From NCBI GenBank assembly GCA_020846135.1, contig JADLEK010000061.1:1-60859 (forward strand): a DNA stretch of 60,859 nucleotides, given 5' to 3'. The stretch comes from Gammaproteobacteria bacterium. GTDB lineage: Bacteria; Pseudomonadota; Gammaproteobacteria; Competibacterales; Competibacteraceae. The position numbers and the translations under genes were made by a program. Under the pieces are notes generated by a model that saw only the letters and a list, made by a program, of their open reading frames with translations, was not told the origin of the DNA and did no database searches. Positions 1 to 7,421 of the stretch are shown piece by piece; within the stretch, counting starts at the first letter, position 1, and each line of letters starts with the position of its first letter.

Positions 1-459
1 CATCCCACCGTTCCGCCCCAGGCGCTGGAGCTGGAGGTGGTCGAATCAGCCGCTTTGCAGGACATTCTCGCGGTATCCAGCCTGATTCGGGAATGCCAGC
101 GGTTCGGGGTCGCGTTCGCCCTGGATGATTTCGGCACCGGCTACTCGTCCCTGACCTACCTGAAGCGGCTGCCGGCCGAGACTCTGAAGATCGACCAGTC
201 TTTCGTGCGCGACATGCTGCACGACCCGGAAGATTTAGCAATTGTCAGCGGGGTGATTGGCCTGGCCCGATCCTTTCAGCGCCAGGTGATCGCGGAAGGC
301 GTGGAGAGCGCCGAGCATGGCGTCCTGTTGTTGGAACTGGGCTGCGATCTGGCGCAGGGGTACGGCATCGCCCAGCCAATGCCGGCAGCGGATTTACCCG
401 GCTGGGTAGCGAGTTACCAGCCGCCCACCGTCTGGATGGACGCCGCCGGATCAGAGTGA
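1..459 (+). CDS. EAL-domain c-di-GMP phosphodiesterase, C-terminal part
   Basis: The reading frame is open from the first base of the window, so the gene is cut at its 5' end. The visible 152 codons are the C-terminal two thirds of an EAL domain. Its landmarks are ELEVVES near the start (the ELTES position), ALDDFGTGYSSL (metal-binding DD motif), LKIDQSFV, and IAEGVES close to the end. These match active c-di-GMP phosphodiesterases, which cleave c-di-GMP to pGpG. Sensor or GGDEF domains would lie upstream and cannot be seen. A second, complete GGDEF-EAL protein lies at 20.9-23.3 kb. Confidence 0.9.
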   Translation, partial: HPTVPPQALELEVVESAALQDILAVSSLIRECQRFGVAFALDDFGTGYSSLTYLKRLPAETLKIDQSFVRDMLHDPEDLAIVSGVIGLARSFQRQVIAEGVESAEHGVLLLELGCDLAQGYGIAQPMPAADLPGWVASYQPPTVWMDAAGSE

Positions 460-475
460 TGGCAGACAATGTGCC

Positions 476-1045
476 TTAATTCAGATCGGGGTCCCGGAAA
501 TAGCGCGCGCCCCAGTCCGCTTGAACCGACACACCCTTTTCATTCAGCTTGTAAACCTTGATGCTGACATCCCGGGACGCATCGGCGGGCAAGCCGGAAG
601 CGACAAATTGCTGCATCCGCTTGGGATCGCGGAACACCAGCACCTGCCGGTAGGGCAGGACAGTCGCTTTGGGGCCAACATCGGTGCGAGCCAGTTGCAT
701 GTAGGTCGTCCGCCCGCGTTTGTCCACCACGACGCCGCGCCCATGGCTTTCCGCCAGCACGGCGTTCAAGCCGTTAACCTCAAACACGCCATAGCCCACT
801 GATGCGTCTACCTCTTTCTGAACGGCTGGTCTGAGCTTGTAGATCTGCTTTATGGTCTGATTGCGGATCTTGAGAATCGCCTGCTGCTGTTCCTGTTTGG
901 CTTTATCGCTGAGTTTGCCAATAGCGGCGGGGCCAGCATCGACCAGTGGAGGCGGCGCAGTGGCGCAGCCGGTGATTAATGTGGCCAAGATCAGCCCGGC
1001 CAAAACGGGGCGCGACCACATAGCGCGGGGGAAAGGAATGGGCAT
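476..1045 (-). CDS. Predicted lipoprotein of unknown function
   Basis: A 189-residue protein with a basic N-terminus, a hydrophobic stretch and a lipobox (LITGC, lipidated Cys27), so it is probably an envelope lipoprotein. The mature part starts with a Gln/Lys-rich helical segment (about residues 45-75). It continues into a Gly-containing beta-type region (GYGVFEVNG, GRGVVVDKRGRTTYMQL) distantly reminiscent of YSC84/SYLF lipid-binding domains; that resemblance is an impression, not an assignment. It lies 15 bp from the convergent EAL gene. The ATG at 1045 places the signal sequence correctly. Confidence 0.65.
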   Translation of the reverse strand: MPIPFPRAMWSRPVLAGLILATLITGCATAPPPLVDAGPAAIGKLSDKAKQEQQQAILKIRNQTIKQIYKLRPAVQKEVDASVGYGVFEVNGLNAVLAESHGRGVVVDKRGRTTYMQLARTDVGPKATVLPYRQVLVFRDPKRMQQFVASGLPADASRDVSIKVYKLNEKGVSVQADWGARYFRDPDLN

Positions 1046-1074
1046 GGCATCTCACGCGGTGGATGAAGACAGGG

Positions 1075-1221
1075 TCAAAAGTCAAAGGCAAGGCATCGCC
1101 ATTGGACGGAGGCGGATTTAAACATGGTCTGCATCAGACACAGATTCAAGGATTCACGGGCGCACTTTTCGGCCAGGCGAGCTGCCGACTCCAGCAACCG
1201 CTCATGATCTGTTATGTTCAT
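1075..1221 (-). CDS. Possible small ORF, 48 residues
   Basis: An ATG-started frame encoding a short protein that begins MNITDHERLLESAARLAEKC. The first half could form an amphipathic helix. It starts 15 bp after the end of the 64-residue ORF on the same strand and ends 29 bp before the lipoprotein start, so a three-gene transcript is conceivable. The ribosome binding site is weak (GGAA about 13 nt upstream). No family is recognised, and it may not be a real gene. Confidence 0.3.
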   Translation of the reverse strand: MNITDHERLLESAARLAEKCARESLNLCLMQTMFKSASVQWRCLAFDF

Positions 1222-1236
1222 CGGCGTCTCGATTCC

Positions 1237-1431
1237 CTAATCATCGTCAGCAGATTGCAGGTAAACCGTCACATCGTAGCGGCCACGAGGGTATAGCGCC
1301 CGCGCTTTTTGGTAAGCCTGATCTTCATCGCCGGCGGCCACCGTGTCCTCGATCACTGAACCGCCCTCCAGCGGAGTCGCGTATACCAGATAAAGGATCG
1401 GGCGGCGCTGGGCCGGCGGCTGGTTATGCAT
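1237..1431 (-). CDS. Small hypothetical protein
   Basis: A 64-residue protein that begins MHNQPPAQRRPILYLVYATP and ends in an acidic tail (SADDD). The middle segment (GGSVIEDTVAAGDEDQAYQKARALYP) looks like a short alpha/beta fold in which a helix follows a strand. Upstream on its strand is a GAGGTGACGTC stretch just before the ATG, a plausible ribosome binding site. No function can be assigned. It may be co-transcribed with the lipoprotein downstream. Confidence 0.5.
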   Translation of the reverse strand: MHNQPPAQRRPILYLVYATPLEGGSVIEDTVAAGDEDQAYQKARALYPRGRYDVTVYLQSADDD

Positions 1432-1535
1432 GACGTCACCTCGGTCGGATTCATCCCTGAGGGTGAAATGGGTAATCTATAGTATTGACCTTAAAGCCTC
1501 CACATCCAAGCCGGATCAACCGGGTCGGCATCTGC

Positions 1536-1575
1536 AAAAACCGGATTTTGGCCGGTAACATTCGATCCGGTTTTT
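1536..1575. promoter_or_regulatory. 11-bp inverted repeat in the cupin leader
   Basis: AAAAACCGGAT (1536-1546) and ATCCGGTTTTT (1565-1575) are perfect inverted repeats 18 nt apart. The right arm ends in five T residues, so on the plus strand this resembles an intrinsic terminator. It lies only 26 bp before the cupin start codon, so it may act as a leader attenuator or operator for that gene. Confidence 0.5.
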
Positions 1576-1601
1576 ACAATTGCTCGAGGAGATCCCAAGT
1601 C

Positions 1602-2270
1602 ATGGTCATGTATTCCTTTACGCCACTGGCAATTCATCAGGGATTGTTGCTGACGGTCAATACGGTCACGGTCTGGGGTTGGACCGGGCAGCGGTTGGCG
1701 TTGCCGGCGGAAGCGACCTGCTATGGAATGGTCGTAGCCGATGCTGCGGTGTTGCAAAGCGCGGCGGGACGACGGTTTGAACTCGACAGGGGAATGTATT
1801 TTGCAGTGAATGATGGCGGTTCGGTGACAGGCGGCCAGGGTCTGATCATCGCGTTGACCGGCTATCGCGGTCTGTGGCAAATCGGCGGGCCGCTGGAACC
1901 GACCGGGCGGTTGCGCTATATCGACGGCTGTAGCGATACCTTGTTGATCAGCCCGCCGCAGCTCGGTGACCCTTGTCTGAATCATCTGCACATTCCCCCG
2001 CAGACCGATCAGACGCCTCACACCCATCCTTCGGCGCGGCTAGGCGTAATCCTGAACGGTTCCGGTGAATGTCGCACTCCATCAGGGGTTTATCCGCTGC
2101 AACCCGGCATGGGCTGGTATATCCCGGCGGGCTGCCTGCATTCGTTTTTTACCCGCGATGAGGCGCTGGATGTGGTAGCCTGGCATCCAGACAGCGATTG
2201 TGGCCCCCGCGATGATGATCATCCGATGATCAACCGGACGGTTGTTCAGCCAGTGGTTGTTGAGCGATGA
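1602..2270 (+). CDS. Cupin-fold protein
   Basis: A 222-residue protein. The C-terminal half is a cupin barrel with the metal-binding pattern TPHTHPSARLGVIL (HxH) followed by PGMGWYIPAGCLHSF (second motif, with its His). The N-terminal half (residues 1-110) looks like a degenerate second barrel. The ATG at 1602 is chosen because GAGGA lies 11 nt upstream; upstream in-frame codons lack a ribosome binding site. The gene converges on the Trp-x-Asn peptide gene with a 28-bp gap. Cupins can be enzymes or sugar/ligand sensors, and the substrate is unknown. No DNA-binding domain is visible. Confidence 0.75.
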   Translation: MVMYSFTPLAIHQGLLLTVNTVTVWGWTGQRLALPAEATCYGMVVADAAVLQSAAGRRFELDRGMYFAVNDGGSVTGGQGLIIALTGYRGLWQIGGPLEPTGRLRYIDGCSDTLLISPPQLGDPCLNHLHIPPQTDQTPHTHPSARLGVILNGSGECRTPSGVYPLQPGMGWYIPAGCLHSFFTRDEALDVVAWHPDSDCGPRDDDHPMINRTVVQPVVVER

Positions 2271-2298
2271 TGACTTGGGACGAAGCTACCAAGAACCC

Positions 2299-2688
2299 TT
2301 AATAATTGACCCAGGTTCCGCCTCGACACCCTTGCCGATTGGTCCAGCCATCGCGATTGCCATTAACCCAATTCCGGTCAGGCCGATTGCCATTAACCCA
2401 ATTCCGGTCAGGCCGATTGCCATTACGAGCATCCCCGCTATCCCCGCCCTGCAACCGGGTTCCCTCATCGCTGCTGTTCACCCACTGCCCACCGCTGCCA
2501 CTACTATTGAGCCAGTGGTTATCGGTTGGGCAATCATTCCAGTTGACCGCTCGCGCTGTTGGCCAGGGCGCAAACAATCCAGCGCCGATGACGCTGTTAA
2601 TCACGACTTGGGACCATTTCCCCAAACTGCGCAGAAATGCGCGCCGTGACGGTACTGGCGGCGACTCAACGACTGGTTGCTGAATCAT
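2299..2688 (-). CDS. Trp-x-Asn repeat peptide precursor (RiPP-like), Tat-type leader
   Basis: A 129-residue protein with an excellent ribosome binding site (GGGAGAGG) before its ATG. Residues 14-47 form a twin-arginine-type signal: SRRAFLRSLGKWSQ, a hydrophobic stretch, then TARA. The mature part has seven Trp residues, and every one has Asn or Asp two residues later: WND, WLN, WVN, WVN, WVN, WTN and WVN. The spacers are unrelated (Ser/Gly, Asn/Arg/Pro). It shares the leader core RRxFLRSLGKWSQ with the precursor at 27830-28357. The W-x-N spacing is the known substrate pattern of three-residue-cyclophane radical SAM enzymes, so a modified, exported peptide is inferred. It is the last gene of a leftward operon; no radical SAM gene is adjacent. 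Two Cys residues in the core are unusual compared with the other precursor. Confidence 0.75.
   Translation of the reverse strand: MIQQPVVESPPVPSRRAFLRSLGKWSQVVINSVIGAGLFAPWPTARAVNWNDCPTDNHWLNSSGSGGQWVNSSDEGTRLQGGDSGDARNGNRPDRNWVNGNRPDRNWVNGNRDGWTNRQGCRGGTWVNY
2354..2413. repeat. Two 30-bp tandem repeats within the peptide core
   Basis: A 30-bp unit occurs at 2354-2383 and 2384-2413, followed by a 12-bp partial copy to 2425. It encodes a ten-residue block, NGNRPDRNWV, so each copy adds one W-x-N motif in frame. This indicates recent in-frame expansion of the core. Confidence 0.9.
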
Positions 2689-2726
2689 AGATTCACCTCT
2701 CCCGAATTTTTACGCATCACCGACGA

Positions 2727-3170
2727 TCACCAATTCACCTCATTGCGTTTCTGACTCTCGATTTTCTGAGTCAATTGCGCCTGATACGCCTGTAATTGCT
2801 TCTGCACATACGCTTCATAAGCGACGCGGCTATCCTGCAACCGCTTAATCTCCAGTTTCAGCGCTTCCATCTCAATACGGCCGCCTTCGTCCACTTTCCG
2901 CAACAACTCCCGATCGCTGCTCCATTGATCAACCGTCGTTTTCAGCCGTTGCAACTCCTGAACCTGAATCTGCAACTCTTGTAGCTCCCGGCGGGACTGC
3001 GCCATGACTTGAGTAGCCGTTTCATCCAGTCGCCATAAATGCCATAAATAGGCATTACCGCCCACAATCAATGCCAGTATTAGGCCGACCCATTTAAGCG
3101 CATTGCCGGGTGAAGACCCGATAGCAGGCATCAGCGTAGAAACGGTCGGAGTCACCTTTTGATCAGCCAT
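2727..3170 (-). CDS. Membrane-anchored coiled-coil protein
   Basis: A 147-residue protein with one predicted transmembrane helix (about residues 26-46, WVGLILALIVGGNAYLW). A long Gln/Glu/Leu-rich coiled coil follows (residues 55-140, for example RRELQELQIQVQELQRLK and EMEALKLEIKRLQ). The N-terminus is short, so the coiled coil is probably periplasmic. GGTGAG lies just upstream of the ATG. It sits between the asparagine-synthetase-like gene (64 bp upstream) and the W-x-N precursor (38 bp downstream). A scaffold, tether or assembly factor for the peptide is plausible but not shown; no named family is recognised. Confidence 0.65.
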   Translation of the reverse strand: MADQKVTPTVSTLMPAIGSSPGNALKWVGLILALIVGGNAYLWHLWRLDETATQVMAQSRRELQELQIQVQELQRLKTTVDQWSSDRELLRKVDEGGRIEMEALKLEIKRLQDSRVAYEAYVQKQLQAYQAQLTQKIESQKRNEVNW

Positions 3171-3234
3171 AGCATCTCACCGAATCTATTGATTTTAAAC
3201 CATAAGAGCGTCACGCCCTCCCCTTTTAGGAGAG

Positions 3235-5067
3235 TTAATGCTCGATCGCCGTTGTTTCCAGAACCCGGTTCGGAGGGGCGGGCGACCGGATCGGCAATGG
3301 CGTCTCCACCATCTGCTCATGCCACAACAGAAACGTGATCAGCATCCACAACTTTAGACCATGACGAGCGCCGGGTACGCCATCCATCTGATAGGCCAGC
3401 AGCTTCTCGACATACCGGGGATTGAACAGGCCGATCCGGCGCAGAGAGGCGCGAGACAGCAGCTTTCGCCCGTAACGGCGCATCTCGCCCCGGAACCAGA
3501 ACCGAACCGGCACCATCATCCCGGATTTGGGTCGGGCAATGATCGGTTCCGGCACCCAATCCCGCACCGCTTGTTTAAGCACGCTTTTTTCCACCGACCC
3601 CGCCAGTTTGATCCCCGGCGGACAGCTCATGCTGGTTTCGATGATGCGCCGCGAGAACAGTGGCGGCAGCGCCAATAAGCCATTGGCCGAACTCATTTTA
3701 TCCACCTTGACTAGAATCAGGTTAGCGCCCTTGAGCCGGATGTTGATGCTCATCAGCTTGTTGACGAAATCATCCGGCTCCGGGGCGTTGAACCACGGCT
3801 CCAGCCACTCGGTCAGCGCCTCAATCCCGCCGGTCTCACGCAACAGCGCCGGGTCCAGCAGTTCGGTTAAATCCTGATAGCCGCGCTGGAAGGAACGCAG
3901 ATAGTTGCGCTCCAGCCAGCCTTGCGCCGGTTCGCCGGGCAAGGGGCCATACAGGCGGGCCAGCAACATCGGGATATTCTTGGGGCCGCCAAAGCACGGA
4001 TCGCCACCCTCGCCATTGAGGACGACCGCCGCGAATTCCGCTGCGGTCCGGGCCAGCAGGTAGTTGGGCACTGTCACCGGATCGCCAATCGGATCGTCCA
4101 GCGTCCAGATAATCTCCCGCAGTTGCTCCAGAAAGCCGGCTGGACGAATTTCCAGCCAGTGATGATCGGTGCGATAGCGATCGACCATCAACTGGATGAA
4201 CTCATTTTCTCGCGGATATTCCGCGCCGAAATGCGCCGAAAAGGTGGGAAAGCGGATTCCCGGCTGTTGCTGGCAGGCGGTCGCCAGCACTGCGCTGGAA
4301 TCAATGCCGCCGGACAAAAACACCGCCGGGGTTTGTTCCGGCCGCACCGCCAGACATTCGGCCACCGACTGCTCCAGCGCAGTCCGCACCAGCGCCGGAT
4401 AATCGCCAGCCGGATCGCCGCCGGCCGCCGCCAGCGTTTCAAAGCGGAAATGCCGACGAATCTGCGCCTGCCCGTCGGCAAAATGCAGGATCGAGCCGGG
4501 TTGCAGTTCCTCGATACCGTCAAACAGGGTCTGAGCGCCAGGAATAAAGCTGAAGGCCAGATATTCGGGCAGGGCGCTCAACCGCATCCGACGCGGTACG
4601 GCAGGATCTGCAAACAAGGCCTTGATTTCACTGGAGAACAGCAACCGGCCCTGCTGTACCGTCCAGTACAGCGCCTTGACCCCCGCCGGATCGCGCACCA
4701 GAGTGCAGGTCCGATCCTGCGCCAGCACCAGCACAAAAGCGCCCTCCAGCCGCTCCAAATCCGGTTCCGGCTGATGCCGCAAGCCATGCAGCAACCGTTC
4801 AGCCAGATCGGTTCCCGGTTGGGCGCCGGATACCAGATCAGCGTTGAACAGCACTCCGCCATAACCTAGCGCCCGGGTTCCCGAATACGCCAGTTGCGAT
4901 CCTCGGTTCCAGGACGCGCAACCGTGGCCGATTTCGATCCGGTTGTATCCATCCGCCGCAGTGCTGACCTGCTCCCAGCCCAGTGGGCAGCGGTGGATCA
5001 ACAAGCCCGCCATGCGCGCCAGTAATTCCGGGGCGGGCGGGCCGTAGTAACCAAACAGGCAAGCCAT
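3235..5067 (-). CDS. Asparagine-synthetase-like protein with atypical glutaminase domain
   Basis: A 610-residue protein with the two-domain layout of AsnB: an N-terminal Ntn glutaminase-like region (1-200) and a C-terminal ATP-pyrophosphatase region starting with the PP-loop SGGIDSS (252-258). Typical synthetase motifs follow (LDDPIGDP, NGEGGDPCFGG, KVDKMSSANGLLALPPL). The N-terminus is odd: it reads MACLFG, so Cys is residue 3, whereas AsnB needs Cys2 exposed by removal of Met. The NGEIYN motif is replaced by GGVLFN. Both changes suggest that glutamine hydrolysis is lost, as in lasso cyclases and beta-lactam synthetase, which use the same fold to adenylate a carboxylate. It lies in an operon ending in a W-x-N precursor, so a role in peptide modification is inferred. 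Ordinary asparagine synthesis is the alternative. Confidence 0.85.
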   Translation of the reverse strand: MACLFGYYGPPAPELLARMAGLLIHRCPLGWEQVSTAADGYNRIEIGHGCASWNRGSQLAYSGTRALGYGGVLFNADLVSGAQPGTDLAERLLHGLRHQPEPDLERLEGAFVLVLAQDRTCTLVRDPAGVKALYWTVQQGRLLFSSEIKALFADPAVPRRMRLSALPEYLAFSFIPGAQTLFDGIEELQPGSILHFADGQAQIRRHFRFETLAAAGGDPAGDYPALVRTALEQSVAECLAVRPEQTPAVFLSGGIDSSAVLATACQQQPGIRFPTFSAHFGAEYPRENEFIQLMVDRYRTDHHWLEIRPAGFLEQLREIIWTLDDPIGDPVTVPNYLLARTAAEFAAVVLNGEGGDPCFGGPKNIPMLLARLYGPLPGEPAQGWLERNYLRSFQRGYQDLTELLDPALLRETGGIEALTEWLEPWFNAPEPDDFVNKLMSINIRLKGANLILVKVDKMSSANGLLALPPLFSRRIIETSMSCPPGIKLAGSVEKSVLKQAVRDWVPEPIIARPKSGMMVPVRFWFRGEMRRYGRKLLSRASLRRIGLFNPRYVEKLLAYQMDGVPGARHGLKLWMLITFLLWHEQMVETPLPIRSPAPPNRVLETTAIEH

Positions 5068-5082
5068 GCTTAAACCGTCTGC

Positions 5083-6087
5083 TCAACCATAATCGGCTTC
5101 AACGTCAAAATCGGTATCCCCGGCTTTGGCCTCCGACAACGCCAGACTGCCGGTCACCACCGCAGCCGCCAGCAGATTCAGTAAGGGTTTGGGCGGAACA
5201 CAATCGACCGGAACCCGCTGCCCGTCGCGCAACATCGCATCATGGCGCGCACTGAGCATTCCGTTGCCGGCAGCCGAACGCGGCAGCCACGGCAAGCGGG
5301 TTTTTTCATGCAGAGTCGTCAGCGACAGACCGAGATCGGTCAACTGGTTGCGGGCAAACTGCCAGTGCGGATCGGTCGCCAACTGAGCGCTGAGGGCAAA
5401 GCCTGACAACGAAGCATCATGCAGCACCTGCACCGGGGTCGCGGGATGGCGGGCCAGGAAACCCTGACAGGCGGCAAAGATCGGGGCGGGATAGCCGGTG
5501 CGGCTAACCACCACCGTTTTGGCGCTGAGGTGAAAGCGGTTACGAATCAGCAGATCAGCCAGATCATCGCGTTCCACCACTAAAATCCGCTCTGGCGCAT
5601 AGTAGAAATCCTGATCGGCCACCTCGGCGCTGCGCCCAATGAACGCCCGGCCGTCGGCCAGTCCGGGAATCGGGTGCGCATCGCGGTATTTTTTCAGCAG
5701 ATCGCCGGCTTTTTTAAGCGGCAATGACCGGGCGTGTTGGCGGCGAAGCAACAGCGCCACGCCGATCAGTACGCCCATCAGCGCCAGCCCGATCCACAGG
5801 CTCCACTCCGCAATTCCCCAGATCACACCGCCAATAATTATCGCGACAAGCACCGCGACGACCGTCAGCGCCGTATTTTGTTTGCGCCAATAGCGGCAGA
5901 TTTCCAACTGCAACTGGGTCCAGGTGAAGCAATGCTGTTCATTCCCGGTCAGGCTCAGGATGATCTGGCGCAGGGCGTAATCGCTCAGGCCATCGGTTTT
6001 TTTACGCAAGGTGAATGCATAGCCGCACTTGGCGCAGCGCATCCCATCCTTGTATTTCTGCTGATGCTTGCAATCAGGGCAACGCAT
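5083..6087 (-). CDS. Zinc-ribbon, two-transmembrane protein
   Basis: A 334-residue protein. It starts with a zinc ribbon (CPDC at residues 3-6, CAKC at 18-21). Two adjacent transmembrane helices follow (about residues 75-120, LTVVAVLVAIIIGGVIWGI and LWIGLALMGVLIGVALLL), then a soluble region of about 200 residues with an alpha/beta pattern (RILVVERDDLADLLIRN, KTVVVSRTGYP, VQVLHDASLSGFAL). It is the first gene of the operon, 15 bp upstream of the asparagine-synthetase-like gene. ATG 6087 is preferred over GTG 6099 because the zinc ribbon starts immediately and GGGTG lies about 9 nt upstream. The family is not recognised. Confidence 0.65.
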   Translation of the reverse strand: MRCPDCKHQQKYKDGMRCAKCGYAFTLRKKTDGLSDYALRQIILSLTGNEQHCFTWTQLQLEICRYWRKQNTALTVVAVLVAIIIGGVIWGIAEWSLWIGLALMGVLIGVALLLRRQHARSLPLKKAGDLLKKYRDAHPIPGLADGRAFIGRSAEVADQDFYYAPERILVVERDDLADLLIRNRFHLSAKTVVVSRTGYPAPIFAACQGFLARHPATPVQVLHDASLSGFALSAQLATDPHWQFARNQLTDLGLSLTTLHEKTRLPWLPRSAAGNGMLSARHDAMLRDGQRVPVDCVPPKPLLNLLAAAVVTGSLALSEAKAGDTDFDVEADYG

Positions 6088-6101
6088 GGCAGAGTACACC
6101 C

Positions 6102-6389
6102 GTGAAAAAATTCATTTTCATCGCTGTCCTGTTGGGAGAAATTATGATGAACGCCGCAACGATGGCTGAACCGCTGACCCTTAGCCAGGGCGATACGATT
6201 GAGAAAGTTCTGATCGCCCAGAAAGGCAGGAAAGTCACGATCCGGCTGGGATCGAGCGAAGATCTCAGTGGAACGGTCAAGGAAGTGAATGGTTCGCTGG
6301 TGCAGTTGAGCGAACTGAACGGCAAGGAATTTTACGATGCGGTTATTGCAACTAAAAGCATCGCGGCGGTGATCATCCGCACTCGATAA
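6102..6389 (+). CDS. Small secreted protein, possible LSm-like fold
   Basis: A 95-residue protein reading from a GTG start (MKKFIFIAVLLGEI...). It gives a classical signal peptide with probable cleavage after MNAATMA. The mature domain (KGRKVTIRLGSSEDLSGTV, VNGSLVQLSEL, EFYDAVIATKSIAAVIIRTR) has the five-strand rhythm of Sm/Hfq-like small barrels, although a periplasmic location would be unusual for an RNA binder. The alternative ATG at 6144 has a good ribosome binding site (GGGAG) but would remove the signal peptide. The start is 14 bp from the divergent zinc-ribbon gene, so the two 5' ends must share control sequence. Confidence 0.6.
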   Translation: MKKFIFIAVLLGEIMMNAATMAEPLTLSQGDTIEKVLIAQKGRKVTIRLGSSEDLSGTVKEVNGSLVQLSELNGKEFYDAVIATKSIAAVIIRTR

Positions 6390-6440
6390 CGCCGGGTTTG
6401 CCGCTCCCGGCTGAACGCGGATAGCTACGGCTTGAGCGCT

Positions 6441-6474
6441 GTTCGTCATACCTGCTTTTGCGGGTATGACGAAC
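6441..6474. repeat. Palindromic intergenic repeat
   Basis: GTTCGTCATACC (6441-6452) and its exact complement (6463-6474) form a 12-bp stem with a 10-nt loop. It lies between convergent genes and belongs to the CGTCAT...GCGGG type that recurs at 26041, 30489 and 42102. It may act as a bidirectional terminator. Confidence 0.75.
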
Positions 6475-6492
6475 GCCTGTTGAAAACGGGTA

Positions 6493-7371
6493 TCAGGACG
6501 CGAGTCGCCCCTCACGGAAGTCGTTGATCGCCTGATAAATCTCTTGCTCGGTATTCATCACGAACGGGCCGTATTGGGCGATCGGTTCGTTGAGCGGCTG
6601 GCCCGCGATCAGCAGTACTTTGGCCTCGCCCAGCGCTTCGATCGTCACGCCATCGGCCTGGGCGTCATTGGCCAGAATCGCCATGCGCTGCGTCGGGATC
6701 TCGCTGCCGGCAATCCTCACCGCGCCGCGATAAACGTAGACAAAGGCGTTGTGTCCAGCGGGCAGCGCCTGAGTGAAGCGCGCCCCTGTGGGCAGATACA
6801 GGTCCAGATACAGCGGCGCAGTGGCTTCCCGGATAACCGCGCCAGTGACGCCATGGCTCTCGCCGGCGATCACGGTGACGGCGACGCCGGCCTCGGTGAC
6901 GAAGCCCGGCAGGTCAGCGGCGGTGAAATCGCGATACCAGGGTTCGGTCAGCTTATCGCGGGCCGGCAGGTTCAGCCAGAGCTGAAAGCCTTCCATCACC
7001 CCTTCTTCCTGTTGCGGAATCTCGGAATGGATCACGCCCCGACCGGCGGTCATCCACTGTACGCCGCCGTTCTCCAACAACCCTTCATGGCCGGCGCTGT
7101 CGCGATGCAACATCCGCCCGGCGATCATGTAGGTGATGGTCTCAAAGCCGCGATGCGGGTGGTCAGGAAAGCCCGCAATGTAGTCGTCCGGCTGATCGCT
7201 GCCAAAGGCATCGAGCATCAGGAACGGATCCAGCCGGCGCTGGAGCGATTGCGTCAATACGCGGGTCAATTTCACGCCAGCGCCGTCAGAGGTGGCCTTA
7301 CCGGTAATCAGTTGCTCGACGGTGCGGGACTGGCGGATCGATTCAGGATGGGTAGCGGTATGAGCAGTCAT
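6493..7371 (-). CDS. Pirin-family protein
   Basis: A 292-residue bicupin of the pirin family (the YhhW-type quercetinase group). The N-terminal cupin carries the metal motif PDHPHRGFETITYMIAGRMLHRDSAGHEG, shown here only in part (HPHRGFE, then HRD), and GGVQWMTAGRGVIHSE. The C-terminal barrel is degenerate. ATG 7371 is selected because AAGGAG lies ideally upstream; a longer frame to 7419 lacks such a site. It follows azoR by 50 bp on the same strand. The pair faces a divergent LysR gene, a frequent arrangement in quinone/flavonoid stress responses. Confidence 0.9.
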   Translation of the reverse strand: MTAHTATHPESIRQSRTVEQLITGKATSDGAGVKLTRVLTQSLQRRLDPFLMLDAFGSDQPDDYIAGFPDHPHRGFETITYMIAGRMLHRDSAGHEGLLENGGVQWMTAGRGVIHSEIPQQEEGVMEGFQLWLNLPARDKLTEPWYRDFTAADLPGFVTEAGVAVTVIAGESHGVTGAVIREATAPLYLDLYLPTGARFTQALPAGHNAFVYVYRGAVRIAGSEIPTQRMAILANDAQADGVTIEALGEAKVLLIAGQPLNEPIAQYGPFVMNTEQEIYQAINDFREGRLAS

Positions 7372-7421
7372 CGGGTGTCTCCTTAACTCAGGGCGCACGG
7401 CTGCGCCCTTGTCGTTCAAAT

